Numbered from the stretch's first letter, positions 33,901 through 45,749 are shown. The stretch is 64,000 nucleotides of DNA from Ceratopteris richardii (GCA_020310875.1 CM035444.1:18843698-18907697); one strand, 5' to 3'. Numbers and translations are program-made. The notes: generated by a model from the sequence alone, not told the origin.

Positions 33901-33960
33901 TGAGACATATTGTGTATTTAAGAACTGAAATTCGATGTTGATTGGATTTAGAATTTCAAA
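30901..33960 (-). pseudogene. Decayed coding-like region downstream of a minus-strand LTR; gag-like with coiled-coil text
   Basis: Minus-strand translations show protein-like text in several frames. Near 33350-33650 is MTQEQSQDLLQQELENSGFD with IEMINLLKQLVNAIKAMNYL. Near 32400-32540 is a heptad-like INSLSIENASLNARYAKLKE. Near 31570-31800 is MKPVKELGQIHSVRVEAQLQ. I recognise no named domain. Its position after the LTR at 34002-34700 suggests the first ORF of a Ty3/gypsy-like element, but that is inference. It is broken in very many places. A G12 run lies at 32757-32768. Confidence 0.4.
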
Positions 33961-34001
33961 ATCAAAAGTGGCGGTGAAGTCTTTTGTAATCTGTCAGATG
34001 T

Positions 34002-34700
34002 TGTCGGGGGAGCACTAGATTGTGCTCTCTGACTTCACTAGACAAGATTTCAGAAATACACTTATGATTACAAGGACACCCATGTAGGGAAAATAATACA
34101 AGAAGACAGATTTGATACAAGACGTCCCACAACTCTAGACCAATAGGTATGGAAGACTGGACTAGAGATGATACAGGAGATCCCACAACCGGGGATCGTA
34201 AGTATGAGACAAGATGTCTGGATTACAAGAACTCCCTTCTGGGAGATGAACTGAATACAAGAAAGAACTTGACAAGATCTCGTACTACGAGATTACAAGA
34301 GGACAAGACAGGATGTCCAAGAACTAGACTAGACAGGACTAGAACAAGAAACAAGACAAGAATTGGAGCTGGAACTTGGAGAGTACTTACTTGGCGGTCA
34401 TGATCCTTGAGCTCCCAAGACTGGTATTGGCAAGACTGATTATGAATGTGGCCAACCCCTCCTTATATAGGTTTTCCAAGGGCGGTTACGAATTGATGAT
34501 GTCATCGATGATGTCATCAATTCGTAGCATGGTCTCTGGATGTCAGAATCAATCAAGAAGATAGTTGATCTTAGGGTTTTGGCACGTTCCGGACGCAATG
34601 GAAGCATTAGTTTCCCCAAATTCTGAACCAATAATGAGATATAGGATTCACATGGAATCTGAGAGTTTCCTTTGTTCATGATAGATGTAGGGAAGACAAA
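34002..34700 (-). repeat. Isolated LTR-like sequence, minus strand (right end approximate)
   Basis: On the minus strand a TATA box CTATATAAGG (34461-34470) is preceded by a hairpin (34487-34526), is followed by a transcript zone rich in CTTGTCT/TCTAGT repeats, and ends CCCCCGACA at 34002. The start is probably TGTCTTCCC near 34700, but no second copy is available to confirm it. The LTR call rests on the TATA box, the ends and the coding-like sequence that follows. Confidence 0.5.
34487..34526. promoter_or_regulatory. Hairpin with duplicated TGATGTCA-type sites upstream of a TATA box
   Basis: Perfect 13-base arms TACGAATTGATGA and TCATCAATTCGTA enclose two direct copies of GATGATGTCATC in their overlap. 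TGATGTCA resembles bZIP (CRE/as-1-like) binding sites. It lies about 17 bases upstream (minus strand) of the TATA box of the isolated LTR, where an enhancer would be expected. Function is inference. Confidence 0.45.
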
Positions 34701-35664
34701 GCCTTCCATAGTAATTGTTTGTGTTTGTCCTATGGTTGTTTGTTATGTAGTGGTGGTTCATATTGGGTTGTTGCAATTTTAATCTTGGGCAAATTTCACC
34801 TTGGGCTTCCAAAGAAGAGGTTCATGAAAGGCAGATGCAGATGGGCAGAATCATAGGGTGTGGACCTAGAAGAGATGGTTGAGGCAAGCACAATGTCTTA
34901 ATAGGTTAGAGATAGGGGATAGTGGCCCCCATGTTAACAGGATGGGAAGTTGATGTATGACTGCTCTTAAATGCTTGTAGTTGATTACGTGTAAGAGCCC
35001 TCTCAATAAGAATGTCATAAGCTAGAAACATGTATAAAATCTTGGTAATGGCACAATAGTCATTAAGTTCTTGTTTCCTCACCCATTTGTGGTTGGTTGC
35101 ATATAACTAATCAATGATCTAATGGGCCAAGTCAATGTACATAGAAAGATTTTGAACCAAGTACAAATTGAACAATATCTTCGTGTGCAACTGTCTAAAC
35201 CTATCATGTCATAGGAATGCAAAGTGTTGCATACACATGTGTAATGATGTAGACAATTTTGGAGTGATTGCTAACATCTACGTTAGCTTAAGTATATAAC
35301 TTTTTCTTTGTTGCTTATGGGAATAGGGTTTCCTTATCTGATGGAATGTGTGCCCCAAATATCTTCAAGGCTTCTCTGGATAGCTTGCATGTCAACTTGA
35401 ATTTCTTTAGGGACTTAATCATGTAATAGTGAGGGTAGCATGAAGGTATTAGGGACATCCTTGTCCATGCCTAGCTATAGTGTGTCATGAGATAATAAGA
35501 AGTCTGGCTTGGGCAATGGCGCAACAAAGTACTCGACCAATCAATCTTTCTCATATATGAGTTGTAGTTCCTCTAAGTTTTTCAAATGCTTCAAATTCTT
35601 GCAAGAAGAACTATAAACAACCTAGTGGTGGTCAAAATCCAACTTTGATTCAAAGATGTATTTG
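34701..35664 (-). pseudogene. Decayed coding-like stretch, unassigned
   Basis: The minus-strand translation has protein-like pieces such as NHKWVRKQELNDYCAITKIL and MFLAYDILIERALTRNQLQA near 34970-35100, and GKDVPNTFMLPSLL-type text near 35440. I do not recognise a domain. Shorter Copia B is inserted at its right edge. It may be part of the same old element as 30901-33960. Confidence 0.3.
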
Positions 35665-35669
35665 GCATC

Positions 35670-35900
35670 GATTGGAGTTTGAGGTATGCAAAAGCACGCG
35701 AATAGCACAAGGAAGAAGAAGAAGCTTGGAGCACAACACACAATACTGAATGTATTACCGAGAGAATGTACAAAGATAAGTTACCCATTAGGGTTATAGG
35801 TGTATATACAAGTTGGGGGCAAAAAACCTCCTAAAGAGGGAAAAAAGTGCCCTGATGATCCTAGTGTCTTCACACACATCACTACCTAAATATATCAACA
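35670..35900 (-). repeat. Copia B short copy, 3' LTR
   Basis: It matches the 38889-39117 LTR and those of the longer Copia B. A C-rich tract (AATCCCCCTGGG, 35901 on) follows and is the polypurine tract read on the minus strand. Confidence 0.85.
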
Positions 35901-36189
35901 AATCCCCCTGGGAGTGATGTGGTGAATGAGGAGCTATCACTCGTGTGTAAGGAAGCGCCAAGCTATGTGGAATCAATCCACAAAAGGAAGTAAGCCCAAA
36001 GCTTTATGGAAAGCTTCAAACTTCCCCCTTTGCAGAGCCTTTCTGAAAAGGTCTACAATGTTCTCTTGTGTGGGCACATATGCCAAAATGATCTTTCCAA
36101 CAGAGAACCTCTCCCTAACCTAATGATAGTGGATCTCAATGTGCTTAATACGAGCATGGAACACAGGGTTCCTCACAACTACTAATGTG

Positions 36190-36520
36190 CTCTAATTGTC
36201 TGTGAAGATCATGATGATAGAAGACTGAACAACACCTAAATCAGCCATAAGGTGTTTGAGCCACACACACTCAATAGTCACTGTGAAAGATTTCCTATAC
36301 TCAACCTCACAACTAGAAGTGGCCACAATAGACTGCTTCTTGCTCAACAAAGATATGCATGAGCTACCGAGCATGATGCAAAAGCCACTAGTGGACACAC
36401 AAGTGTCATAACAACTAGCCCAATCAGAGTTAGAAAAAGCATGTAAATCTGGCGGTAGTGATCCCCCCTTGGGATAAAACAATCCAAGGAGCCAGGTACC
36501 ACTCAAGTAGCGAAAGATGC
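36190..36520 (-). pseudogene. Copia B short copy, RNase H region
   Basis: The translation includes LHAFSNSDWASCYDTCVSTS and SCEVEYRKSFTVTIECVWLK, the copia RNase H signatures (DAD.AG....STSG and S.EAEY....). It adjoins a short RT-side remnant (IHQLDIKTAF near 36530-36560). Confidence 0.75.
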
Positions 36521-36599
36521 ACTTAACTGCTTATAAATGCAGTTTTAATATCCAATTGATGTATGTTCCAACCATGATGAGTTGCATGTGCACAGATGC

Positions 36600-37330
36600 T
36601 ATGAACAGTAGTCATTCGGCATGTATAGGTGAGCAACAAATGGCTTGTGACCATGCCACTCATATGGAGTGATAAATTGCAATGCTTTAGTGGGACACAT
36701 GTTAAGTACATATGCTGCACACATAATAGCCTCAAGCCACAAACTATGTGGTAAAGCTTGAATCTTGACCGTACACCATCTCCATAAGCGATCTGCTCTT
36801 CCTTTTTGCAAATCCATTCTGTTGAGGTGTATACGGCACTGTACACTAATGTTTTATCCCATGTTTAGCCAGAAATGCATTAAAATCAAAAGACATATAT
36901 TCCCCTCTCGATCAGAACAAAGGGTGCCCATTGTACATGTTGATAGATTTTTAGCCAAAACCAAAAGTTGTTTGAAGCACATAAACACTTTGGACTTTGC
37001 TTTCAATGGATATACCCATGCATGCTTGGAAAAGTCATCAATGAAAGTCACAAAGTAGAGATAGTTCCCAAACGAAGGTGTCTACATAGGATCACAGACA
37101 TCACTATGAACAAGCTGCCATTTTTGAGTAGCTTGAACTGAACCATCTTTTGGGAATGAGGAATGCTACATTTTGCCCAAAATATAGCCTTTACAAACAT
37201 GTTTACCAGGTGCCTCAAGTTCGGGCAGAGAGGACACCATTTCAGATTTCTATAGGCATAGCAAACTAGCATAATTCAGATGACCGGAGTGTGCATGCCA
37301 AAGCGTTGCATCTGACATAGCCTGAGAATC
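36600..37330 (-). pseudogene. Copia B short copy, integrase remnants
   Basis: Pieces recognisable by comparison with the longer copy: MTFIDDFSKHAWVYPLKAKS, the HHCC-side AKCSIPHSQ text, SHSLWLEAIMCAAYVLNMCP and ITPYEWHGHKPFVAHL. Strongly decayed. Confidence 0.7.
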
Positions 37331-37339
37331 ATGTACTGC

Positions 37340-37800
37340 ACATGCTGAATCATTCAAAGATTTTTCATAGTATATGAGCTTATACAACCCATGACATAAA
37401 ATGCCAGAAGCAATAATGACATTGCCATTTGATAGATCATGACTTGTAGATCTGTCATCAACAAATTTAATAACCAAGTTGATCTTGGCTAATGCCAAAA
37501 TTGATAATAAATTTTTCTTGATCCCTGGCACAAATAAAGCATCCAAAAATGTAAAAGAAATACCATTAGCAGTAGTCAAAATGATCTTGCCAACTCCCAT
37601 GATAGGATAAGAGGAGTTGGTGGTGCATGTGACAGTATTCCCATGTAGGGGCAGACTCAAATGATGTGAAGAAACTATGCTGCGAGGTAATATGTTTGGT
37701 TGCCCCACTATCAAAGTACCAATTATCTGATTCTACTGTAGACATACACTGTTCATGTGAAGATGGGTCATAACTACAAACAGTAGTGAATGCCCATTCT
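37340..37800 (-). pseudogene. Copia B short copy, protease region
   Basis: WYFDSGATKHITSQHSFFTS (the D-S-G-A-T-K-H-I-T form) is followed by IMGVGKIILTTANGISFTFL and FVPGIKKNLLSILALAK, the copia protease and pre-integrase start. Confidence 0.8.
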
Positions 37801-37809
37801 TCATTCTGC

Positions 37810-38570
37810 ACAAGATTCATAGACTCTATTTTGGGTGTAGAGGCCTCTACAACAACCATTCTAGCCTCTTTCTTCTTTGCCTCTTTTTTAGCAAATTCTG
37901 GACAACTCTTTATGACATGATCATTTCGTTTACAGTATATGCAAAGCAATTCCTGGTTTTTTGTTTTCTTTTTGTCTCTATCATCCTTATTTTATTGTGA
38001 AGAATTAATAGATTTCTACTTACTAGTAGAAGGGCATTTACCTTTGCCCTTTTGACTAGCCAAGAAATCTTGATCTGCAACATGCATAATGGACCTATCC
38101 TACCTTGATTGATCTTCTTGCAATAGAACAGAGACAAACTCCTCAAATGTTAAGGTATTTGGATTGCCTTTCATCATCAATAGAAGAGTAGAAGCAAAAC
38201 TATGATATGAATCTAGAAGACCATTCAAAACAATATGCACAAGTGAACTGCTAGACAAGACTTCATCAATAGAAATCAACTACTCCTTCAAATCTTTGAT
38301 CTTTGTCAGAAAACTGTCCATGGAATCTCCTTCATTCAGGTGATCACTCTCCAACTGTCTTTGGAGGTAAGCAACACAAGCCTCATTCCTTTCTTGGGAT
38401 AAAGTGGTTATTGTATCCCAAGTATCCTTTGCTATTTTGCAAGAGCAAATGTGGGGAATAATGGCCAGTTTGATAGACAAGACTATCAGTGCAAGTGCCT
38501 AAGTATCTCTCCCATGCAAAGGAAGTTTCTCTGCACTAGATGCAGTAGCCATGTCCACTGACTAAAATAC
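37810..38570 (-). pseudogene. Copia B short copy, gag and knuckle
   Basis: A knuckle-like CIYCKRNDHVIKSCPEFAKK and the upstream gag core (HICSCKIAKDTWDTITTL, DSMDSFLTKIKDLKE) correspond to the better preserved gag at 45030-45467. Confidence 0.75.
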
Positions 38571-38888
38571 CTTGATGCAAAAAAAAAGACTATATCTCAA
38601 AAATTTGAACAAAGCTATCCTATCCAGTTCTACTAAAACCTGTAGTAGACTTCAAGATGCTTATATTGGTGAACCGAAACTTGTATATATCTTTGGCACA
38701 AAAGATGAAATTGCGTGTAGAAGCATTGCGATAGTGCATTGAAAGGCTAAAACAAGATCAGATCGCAATTTCAACACCACACAACAAAGCTGTTTTGAAC
38801 TCCTATTCGCCATGAGTATGCTCACCAATTTTTGTGCGATTTTGAGATTGTGACTGGAGGGGTGTCAACTATGCCTTGGTTGAAGCAT

Positions 38889-39117
38889 TGTTGGAGTTTG
38901 AGGTTTGCAGAAGCACGTGAACAACACAAGGAAGAAGAATAAGCTTGGCGCACAACACACGATATTGAATGTATTACCAAGAGAATGTACAAAGATAAGT
39001 GAGCTATTAGGGTTATAGGCGTATATACAAGTTGGGGAAAAGGCCTCCCAAAGAGGGAAAAAATTACCCTGGTTGTCCTAGTGTGCTCACATACATCACT
39101 ATTGAAATATATCAACA
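38889..39117 (-). repeat. Copia B short copy, 5' LTR
   Basis: On the minus strand it runs TGTTGATATATTT...CTCCAACA with TG...CA ends. It differs from its partner at about 27 of 230 positions. Confidence 0.85.
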
Positions 39118-39568
39118 ACATCAACAATATGTTTTGTTAGGCCCTAGAACTGGTGTGACTTGACATTAATGCGTTATGTCCAACCTTTTGGTGGATCTTT
39201 GATGGCTAACTTTCCCTTGAAACTAGAAAGCTCATATGGTGGGAGCGATGGGTTACTCCTTGATGGGTAAGATGCAGTAGTCCACCAATCACTGGCTTCG
39301 ACCTAGAGCTAAATGATTTTCTACCTGCATCATGAGATTCTTTGTGTATTGTATTGATCTACTACATAAGGAGAACACATTAGTATGGAAACAAACATTG
39401 AACTTAGTATGGTGAGACCTCGGTCCTTTTCCAATATTTATATGCATCCCATGAAGCCTTGTGTTGTGGAATGGTGCAGAATGATGTTTTCGTGCCTAGT
39501 GCTAGTCACTAGACAATCCCATAATGCATGGACTCAGCATGAATGTGATGAATCTCAGATATGTTAGA

Positions 39569-39719
39569 AGGTTATTAAGATAAGGTTTTATTACAAATTT
39601 GGTTGATAGTGAATGATTTCCTTATGGGATCACAAAAAGAGGTTATTAAGATAAGGTTTTATTACAAATTTTGTTGATAGTGAATGATTTCCTTATGGGA
39701 TCACAAAAAGAGGTTATTG
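39569..39719. repeat. 71-bp tandem duplication
   Basis: AGGTTATTAAGATAAGGTTT starts at 39569 and again at 39640, and the first nine bases appear a third time at 39711. The two units differ at about one position, so the duplication is recent compared with the surroundings. Confidence 0.95.
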
Positions 39720-40351
39720 ATCCATATAATTTATTAGGTGATTGTGAGTGTAATTGGCCATCGGGTTGTTTAGGCACCCACTTCCATGTTGTTCACTTTC
39801 ACATGGCTTTTCAGATTCAAGGGTTGTCAACCTAGGTGTACAGTGAGTAGGGATAGACTGAGATTTCTTGAAAATGAGAGTACATGAGGGGAGATCTAGG
39901 CATTCAAGTAGTTCTTAGGCACCAAGATGCTCGAGTTGTTAGGTTCTATGATCATTGAACGTTTCGGTGTTTAGATTTGTGGAATCTTTTCTTTACTTCT
40001 TTGACTATTGCTTTGAATTCACCTTCTATTTCTTTGACATTCACTTTGATGTAGGTGGAGAAATTGGTTGCTCACCTTTTTTCACCCAAATCTGCTTCAT
40101 GTGTGGAGTAGGTGGATGTCTATATTGCTTCACCAGCTTGGTGGAGGGTGATCATCATGCTCTATGTTTCTTTTTTGATTGAGTTCCTTGCTTATGTGAT
40201 TGACTGGTCAGTGTGACACTTCACTTTGGAAAAGATGGGAGTTCTAGCACTTGCATGATCTATCTATAAGACAGTGAGGCATTCTATACAACACAGTTAG
40301 GGGTACATGCACGGTGTTGACTTATAAATAGAAAACTTGAGAGTCTCTAGT

Positions 40352-40510
40352 TATATGGATGTTGATCTTGCAATGCTAGTAAGGTTTTCCAACTTTTCAG
40401 ATGTTGAACTTATAGTGCTAGTAAGAATATTTTGTTGGACGGATATTGATCTTATAATGCCAGTTAGAGATTATAGTTGTAAGGATGTTAATTTCATGGT
40501 GCCAATTTCT
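40352..40510 (+). repeat. 42-bp minisatellite in an open frame (14-residue repeat)
   Basis: Units at 40352, 40394, 40436 and a partial one at 40478 are each exactly 42 bases. They encode YMDVDLAMLVRFSN, FSDVELIVLVRIFC, WTDIDLIMPVRDYS and CKDVNFMVPIS. The copies have diverged in DNA but keep D(V/I)(D/E)L-x-(M/V)-x-V-R in a frame open from 40337 to 40516. No gene context or known family. Confidence 0.8.
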
Positions 40511-40899
40511 CTAGTTTGAGAATTAGAAGACCTAAGAGCCTTTGGTTCTACTATTAATCCATAGTGTGATGAGAGTTTCTAACTCTATTACGATACATTG
40601 TTTATTCACCCAATCCTAAAGACGATTTCCTTAGAGGTTCAAGTCGGCTATGTGACCATATATCCATTCTTGACCTAATATCAAAGTTTTTGTAAGATCT
40701 TCATCATGGCAAACTAATGGCTTTACTATCAAGGGGATGTGACATGCCTTGTATGAGGATGGGAACTTCCACCTCACCAATTCAAGGGGCTTCCACTCCT
40801 CCTAATCCTATGAGATAAGCGTCCATTAGATTCATTTGTAGACTCACGTCTCAATAGCATGAAAATCTAATGGCACTAGTGGCCACTCTTCAAGGAATA

Positions 40900-41132
40900 T
40901 GTTGAAGATAGACGTCTGTGGAAGCATGCGAATAACACAAGGAAGGAGAAGAAGCTTGGAGCACAACACACAATACTAAATGTATTACTAGAGAATGTAC
41001 AAAGATAAGTAGCCCATTAGGGCAATAGGCATATATACAAGCCGGGGGAAAAAAAACCTCCTAAAGAGGGAAAAAAAAGTGCCCTAGTGGTCCTAGAGTG
41101 TTCACACACATCACTACCTAAATATATCAATG
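40900..41132 (-). repeat. Copia B full-length copy, 3' LTR
   Basis: It starts TGTTGAAGATA on the plus strand and ends near CTAAATATATCAATG, with the purine tract complement AATCCCCCCTTGG following from about 41134. It pairs with 45764-45993. Confidence 0.9.
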
Positions 41133-41209
41133 AATCCCCCCTTGGATTGATGTGGTGAACAAGTAGCTGGCACTCATGTATAAGGAAGTGCCAAGCTATG
41201 TGGAAATCA

Positions 41210-42990
41210 CTCCACAAAAGGAAGTAAGCCCAAAGCTTTGCGAAAAGCTTCAAACTTCTCCCTGGGCAGAGCCTTCGTGAAAAGGTCTGCAATGTTCTCC
41301 TGTGTGGGCACATATGCCAAGTTGATCTCCCCAGCAGAGAACCTCTCCTTGACATAGTGATAATGCACCTCAATGTGCTTAGTGCGAGCATGGAACAGAG
41401 GGTTCCTCACAACTGCCAATGCGCTCTCACTGTCAGTGAAGATGGTGGTGGTAGAATTCTGACCAACACCCAAATCAACCATAAGGCATTTGAGCCACAC
41501 ACACTCAATAGTAGCTGTGAAAGCTGCCCTATACTCAGCTTCACAACTGGAAGTGGCCACAGTAGGTTGCTTCTTGCTCAACCAAGATATACATGAGCTA
41601 CCAAGCACGAAGCAAAAGCCACTAGTGGACACACGAGTGTCATAGCAACCAGTCCAATCAGAGTCATAAAAAGCATGCAAATCTGGTCGTAGTGATCCCC
41701 CCTTGGGATAAAATAGCCCAAGTAGCTGAGTACCACTCAAGTAGCGAAAGATGCGCTTAACCACGTGCCAATGCTTGACTCTTGGGCAATGCATAAACCT
41801 GCTCATCTGTGAGACAACAAACTGAATATCTGGTCGAGTAATGCATAAGTAAATCAAGCATCCAACAGCCTGCTGATAGAGAACAACATCAAATGCATCT
41901 CCAGCATCATGAAGACTCAAATGTAAACCTGTCTCCATAGGAGTGGCAATAGGCTTACAGTCTTCAAGGCCAAAACGCTGCAATAATGTGTCAATATATT
42001 TTGTTTGACACAAAGCCATTCCACCATCAACTTGCATAAACTGAATGCCCAAATAGTGATGCAAATGCCCCAAATCAGACATCTCAAATGAGGCATGCAA
42101 ATCAACCTTAAAATCAGCAATATGGTTCTCAATAGGACCAGTGAGGAGCATATCGTCAACATAGTCAACAATGATCAAAAGCACATGATTAGCACGCTTA
42201 ACATATAAGGTGCTTTCAATTGGACTGTTCTCAAAACCATGTGCAATCAGATAGGCATGTATCTTCTCATACCAAGCACATGGTGCTTGCTTTAAACCAT
42301 ATAATGCCTTCTTTAACCTGCACACCTGGTTTTCATGCCCTTTCTGCACAAATCCACGGGGCTGAAAAAAATACACTTCTTCATGCAAGTCACCATTCAG
42401 AAATGTAGTTTTAATGTCTAACTGATGTACATTACAACCATGATGGGCTGCAAGTGCACAAATGCTCTGAACAATAGTCATACAACATGTAGGTGCAAAG
42501 GTCTCATCAAAAGCAATGCCTCTTTCCTATGCATAACCCTTTGCAACAAGCCTAGCCTTATACCTGTCAACTCTACCATCAGGTTTACGCTTCATCTTGT
42601 ATACCCACTTAGTGCCAATGGCCTTCTTGCCAGGAGGCAAGTCACATAAAGACCAAGTGCCATTCTTCATTATTGCATCATATTCAGATTGCATAGTAGC
42701 CATCCAATTTTCTGAATTTTGTGCTTCATCAAATGAAACAGGCTCATTCTCATCACAGAGACTAGATGTAGCCATAGCATAGCAATCTGATGCAAAAGAG
42801 GCACTATGAGAGCCTGAACGAGTACGATATGACAGAGATGCATCTAATTTGCTGTCACACAAAGTCTGCACCAGCCATTTTGGCATAGTTTTTGCCTGCT
42901 CAATATCAGTTCTCTCATCAACTAGTGCATCATGTAAATCTGCATCAGAAATGGAATGATCTGCATCATCACATGAAACCTGCAAAGGTT
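41210..42990 (-). pseudogene. Copia B full-length copy, RT and RNase H
   Basis: RVT_2 motifs are present: GTWSLCDLPPGKKAIGTKWV, YKARLVAKGYA, VHQLDIKTTFLNGDLHEEVY, LKKALYGLKQAPCAWYEKI, and the catalytic region IVDYVDDMLLTGP near 42130-42170. RNase H follows with SDWTGCYDTRVSTSGFCF, SCEAEYRAAFTATIECVWLK and HIEVHYHYVKERF. Interrupted in places. Confidence 0.9.
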
Positions 42991-43019
42991 GAGAAGTTAC
43001 CTCATTAGGACCAGCACTA

Positions 43020-43960
43020 GACTATCCACTTGTAAAAAGAGGCAGCAAAGTATCATACATGTCTTTGGAGCTAAAAGATGTCTCCTTAGTACATGAAAGC
43101 AATGGCTGAATAGAATCTTCCACAAAAACAACATCACGGCTAACCAGAATGTGTTTAGTCTGTGGATGATACAGACAATAGCCTTTACTTTCAGAACTAT
43201 ACCCAACAAAAATACATTTTACTGCTTTATCATCCAATTTCCTGCGATGTTGTTCAAGCACTAATGCATACGCCAAACAACAAAAAACACGCAGATGAGC
43301 AAAAGATGGCTTGCAATCATGCCAAGCCTCATATGGAGTGATAGATTGCAGTGCTTTAGTTGGACACCTATTAAGTACATATGCTGCACACATGACAGCC
43401 TCAAGCCAGAAACTATGTGGTAAAGCCTGACTCTTGACCATACACCTTGCCATCTCCATGAGTGACCTATTTTTTGTTCAGCAACTCCATTCTATTGAGG
43501 TGTATGTGGCACTGTACACTAGTGTTTTATCCCACGTTCAGCCAGAAATGCATTAAAATCAGAAGACATATATTCCCCCCCTCGATTAGAACGAAGGGTG
43601 CCCATTTTATATGCTGACAGATTTCTAGCCAAAACGAAAAACTGTTTGAAGCACATGAACACTTTGGACTTTGCCTTCAATGGATATACCCATGCATGCC
43701 TGGAAAAATCATCGATGAAAGTCATGAAGTAAAGATAATTCCCAAAAGAAGGTGTCTGCATAGGACCACAGACATCACTATGTACAAGCTGCAATTTCTG
43801 AGTAGCCTGAACTGAACCATCTTTTGGAAAGGATGAACGCTGCATTTTGCCCAAAATACAGCCTTCACAAACATGTTTTTCAGGTGCCTCAAGTTTGGGC
43901 AAAGAGGACACCATTTCAGATTTCTGCAGGCGTAGCAAACTAGCAAAATTCAGATGACCA
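43020..43960 (-). pseudogene. Copia B full-length copy, integrase
   Basis: WHARFGHLNFASLLRLQ and CEGCILGKMQRSSF (HHCC), then LVHSDVCGPMQTPSFG, TFIDDFSRHAWVYPL, LRSNRGGEYMSSDF (core), SFWLEAVMCAAYVLNRCPTK and KCIFVGYSSESKGYCLYHPQ. This is the Ty1/copia arrangement. Broken. Confidence 0.9.
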
Positions 43961-43999
43961 AAGCGTGCATGCCAAAGCTTTGCATTTGACATAGCTTAA

Positions 44000-44500
44000 G
44001 AATCATTTACTGCACATGCCAAATCATTTACAGATCTTTCATAGCCTATGAGCTTATATAGCCCACGACATAAAATGCCAGAAACAATAATCACATCGCC
44101 ATTTGACAGATCATGAATTGTACACCTGTCATCAACAAATTTCACAACCAAGCCAATCTTGGCTAATGCAGAAACTGATAACAGGTTCTTCTTGATCCCT
44201 GGCACAAATAAAGCATCTGACAAAGTGAAAGAACTACCATCAGCAGTAGTCAAAATGATCTTACCAACTCCCATAACAAGATAAGAGGAGTTGTTGGCAC
44301 ATGTAACAATATTCCCTGTAGGGGCAGGCTTGAGTGAAGAGAAGAAACTGTGCTCCGAGGTAATATGTTTGCTCGGCCCACTGTCAAAATACCAAACATC
44401 TGAGTCTACTACAGACATGCACTGCTCATGAGAAGATGGGTCAAAACTGCAGACAATAGTAAACGCCCATTCTTCTTCCTGCACAAGATTAGCAGACTAT
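44000..44500 (-). pseudogene. Copia B full-length copy, protease
   Basis: DVWYFDSGPSKHITSEHSFF is followed by GVGKIILTTADGSSFTLSDA and VPGIKKNLLSVSALAKIGLV, as in other copia proteases. One changed residue in the active-site triad is visible. Confidence 0.85.
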
Positions 44501-44519
44501 GTTTTTGGTGTAGAGGCCT

Positions 44520-45470
44520 CTACAACAACCATTCCGGCCTCTTTCTTCTTTGCCTCTTTAGCAGCCAGTTTTGGACAGTTCTTTATGATATGATCATTCC
44601 CTTTACAATACTTACAAAACAATTTTTGCTTTTCTGATTTCTTCTCATCTTTGTCTTCCTTCTTCGAATATGCAGAATTAGTAGATTTCTGCTTACTAGT
44701 TGAAGAGCTCCATTTTCATTTGCCCTTCTGACTAGCCAAGAAAGCTTGATCTGCAACTCGCATAATGGACCTCTCCTGCCTGGACTGATCTTCCTGCAAC
44801 AAAACAGAGACTAACTCCTCAAATGATAAGGCATTCGGATTGCCTTTCATCATCAATCAAAGAGTAGAAGCAAAACTCTGATATGATCAGGAAGACCATT
44901 CAGAATAGTCTGCACAAGTGAGCTATCTGGTATAGCCACATCAGCAGAAATCAATTGTTCCTTCAAATCTTTGATCTTTGTTAGGAAATTGTCCATAGAA
45001 TCACCTTCATTCATGTGCTCACTCTCCAACTATTTTCGGAGGTAAGCAACACGAGCCTCATTCCTAGCTTGGTACAATGTGGTAAGTGTATCCCAAGCAT
45101 CCTTAGCTGTTCTGCAAGAGCGAATGTGAGGAATGATGGCACGTTTGACAGACAAAGCTATCAATGCATGTGCTTGGGCATCTTTTCCATCCCAGCAAAC
45201 CCGCTCTGCAGTAGGTGCAACAAAAACTGCAGCACGAACAGGAATATGCAGAATATCATCATCTTCGACACCTTCTGCATCAGCTTCAGTACCTGTAGTT
45301 GTAACAGTTGCAGGTGTGATAGGACATTTTTCAACACCCTGCACAATGTTCCACAGTCCTTTTGCAACCAATACATGTCGCATCATATAAGCCCACAATG
45401 GGTAGTTGGTACCATCCAACTTATCCTCAACAACCAACATACGGAATACATCACTGCTTTCAGCCATGGT
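44520..45470 (-). pseudogene. Copia B full-length copy, gag and zinc knuckle
   Basis: The start MAESSDVFRMLVVEDKLDGT then NYPLWAYMMRHVLVAKGLWN is a clear copia gag opening. The core (RTAKDAWDTLTTLYQARNEA) and, near 44560-44620, a knuckle LFCKYCKGNDHIIKNCPK follow. It has more acidic insertions than Copia 1 gag. Confidence 0.85.
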
Positions 45471-45749
45471 CGGTGACTAAAATACCTTGACAGAGAAAAT
45501 TGATTGTATCTCAAAAAGTTGAACAAAACTGCCCATACGAATTCCGCTAGACCTATAGCAGACTTCGAGACGCTTATACTGGCGAATAGAAACTAGTATA
45601 TACCTTTGGCACAAAAAGACTAGCCTACACAAGCACTACGATAGTGAATCTGGAGGCCGAAACGAGCTGAGTATGCTCACCAAAATTTGTGCGATTCTGA
45701 GACTCCAAATGGAGGAGTGTCGACGGCACCCTAGATGAAGCAACGACCT

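Larger units (their letters stand above)
35670..39117 (-). mobile_element. Copia B, short copy: internally reduced Ty1/copia fossil
   Basis: LTRs lie at 35670-35900 and 38889-39117, with flanks GCATC and ACATC (four of five bases match, a likely worn target duplication). Internal parts on the minus strand are gag, CCHC-like knuckle, protease, integrase pieces and the RNase H end. Most of RT is missing, so the copy is about 1.6 kb shorter than the one at 40900-45993. LTR divergence is about 12% by eye, making it the oldest Copia B copy datable here. More than ten breaks. Confidence 0.85.
39118..40894. other. Spacer between Copia B copies, no gene recognised
   Basis: No domain-bearing frame. 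It contains two local tandem repeats listed separately. Short frames (39385-39567, 39955-40182) lack motifs. Confidence 0.45.
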
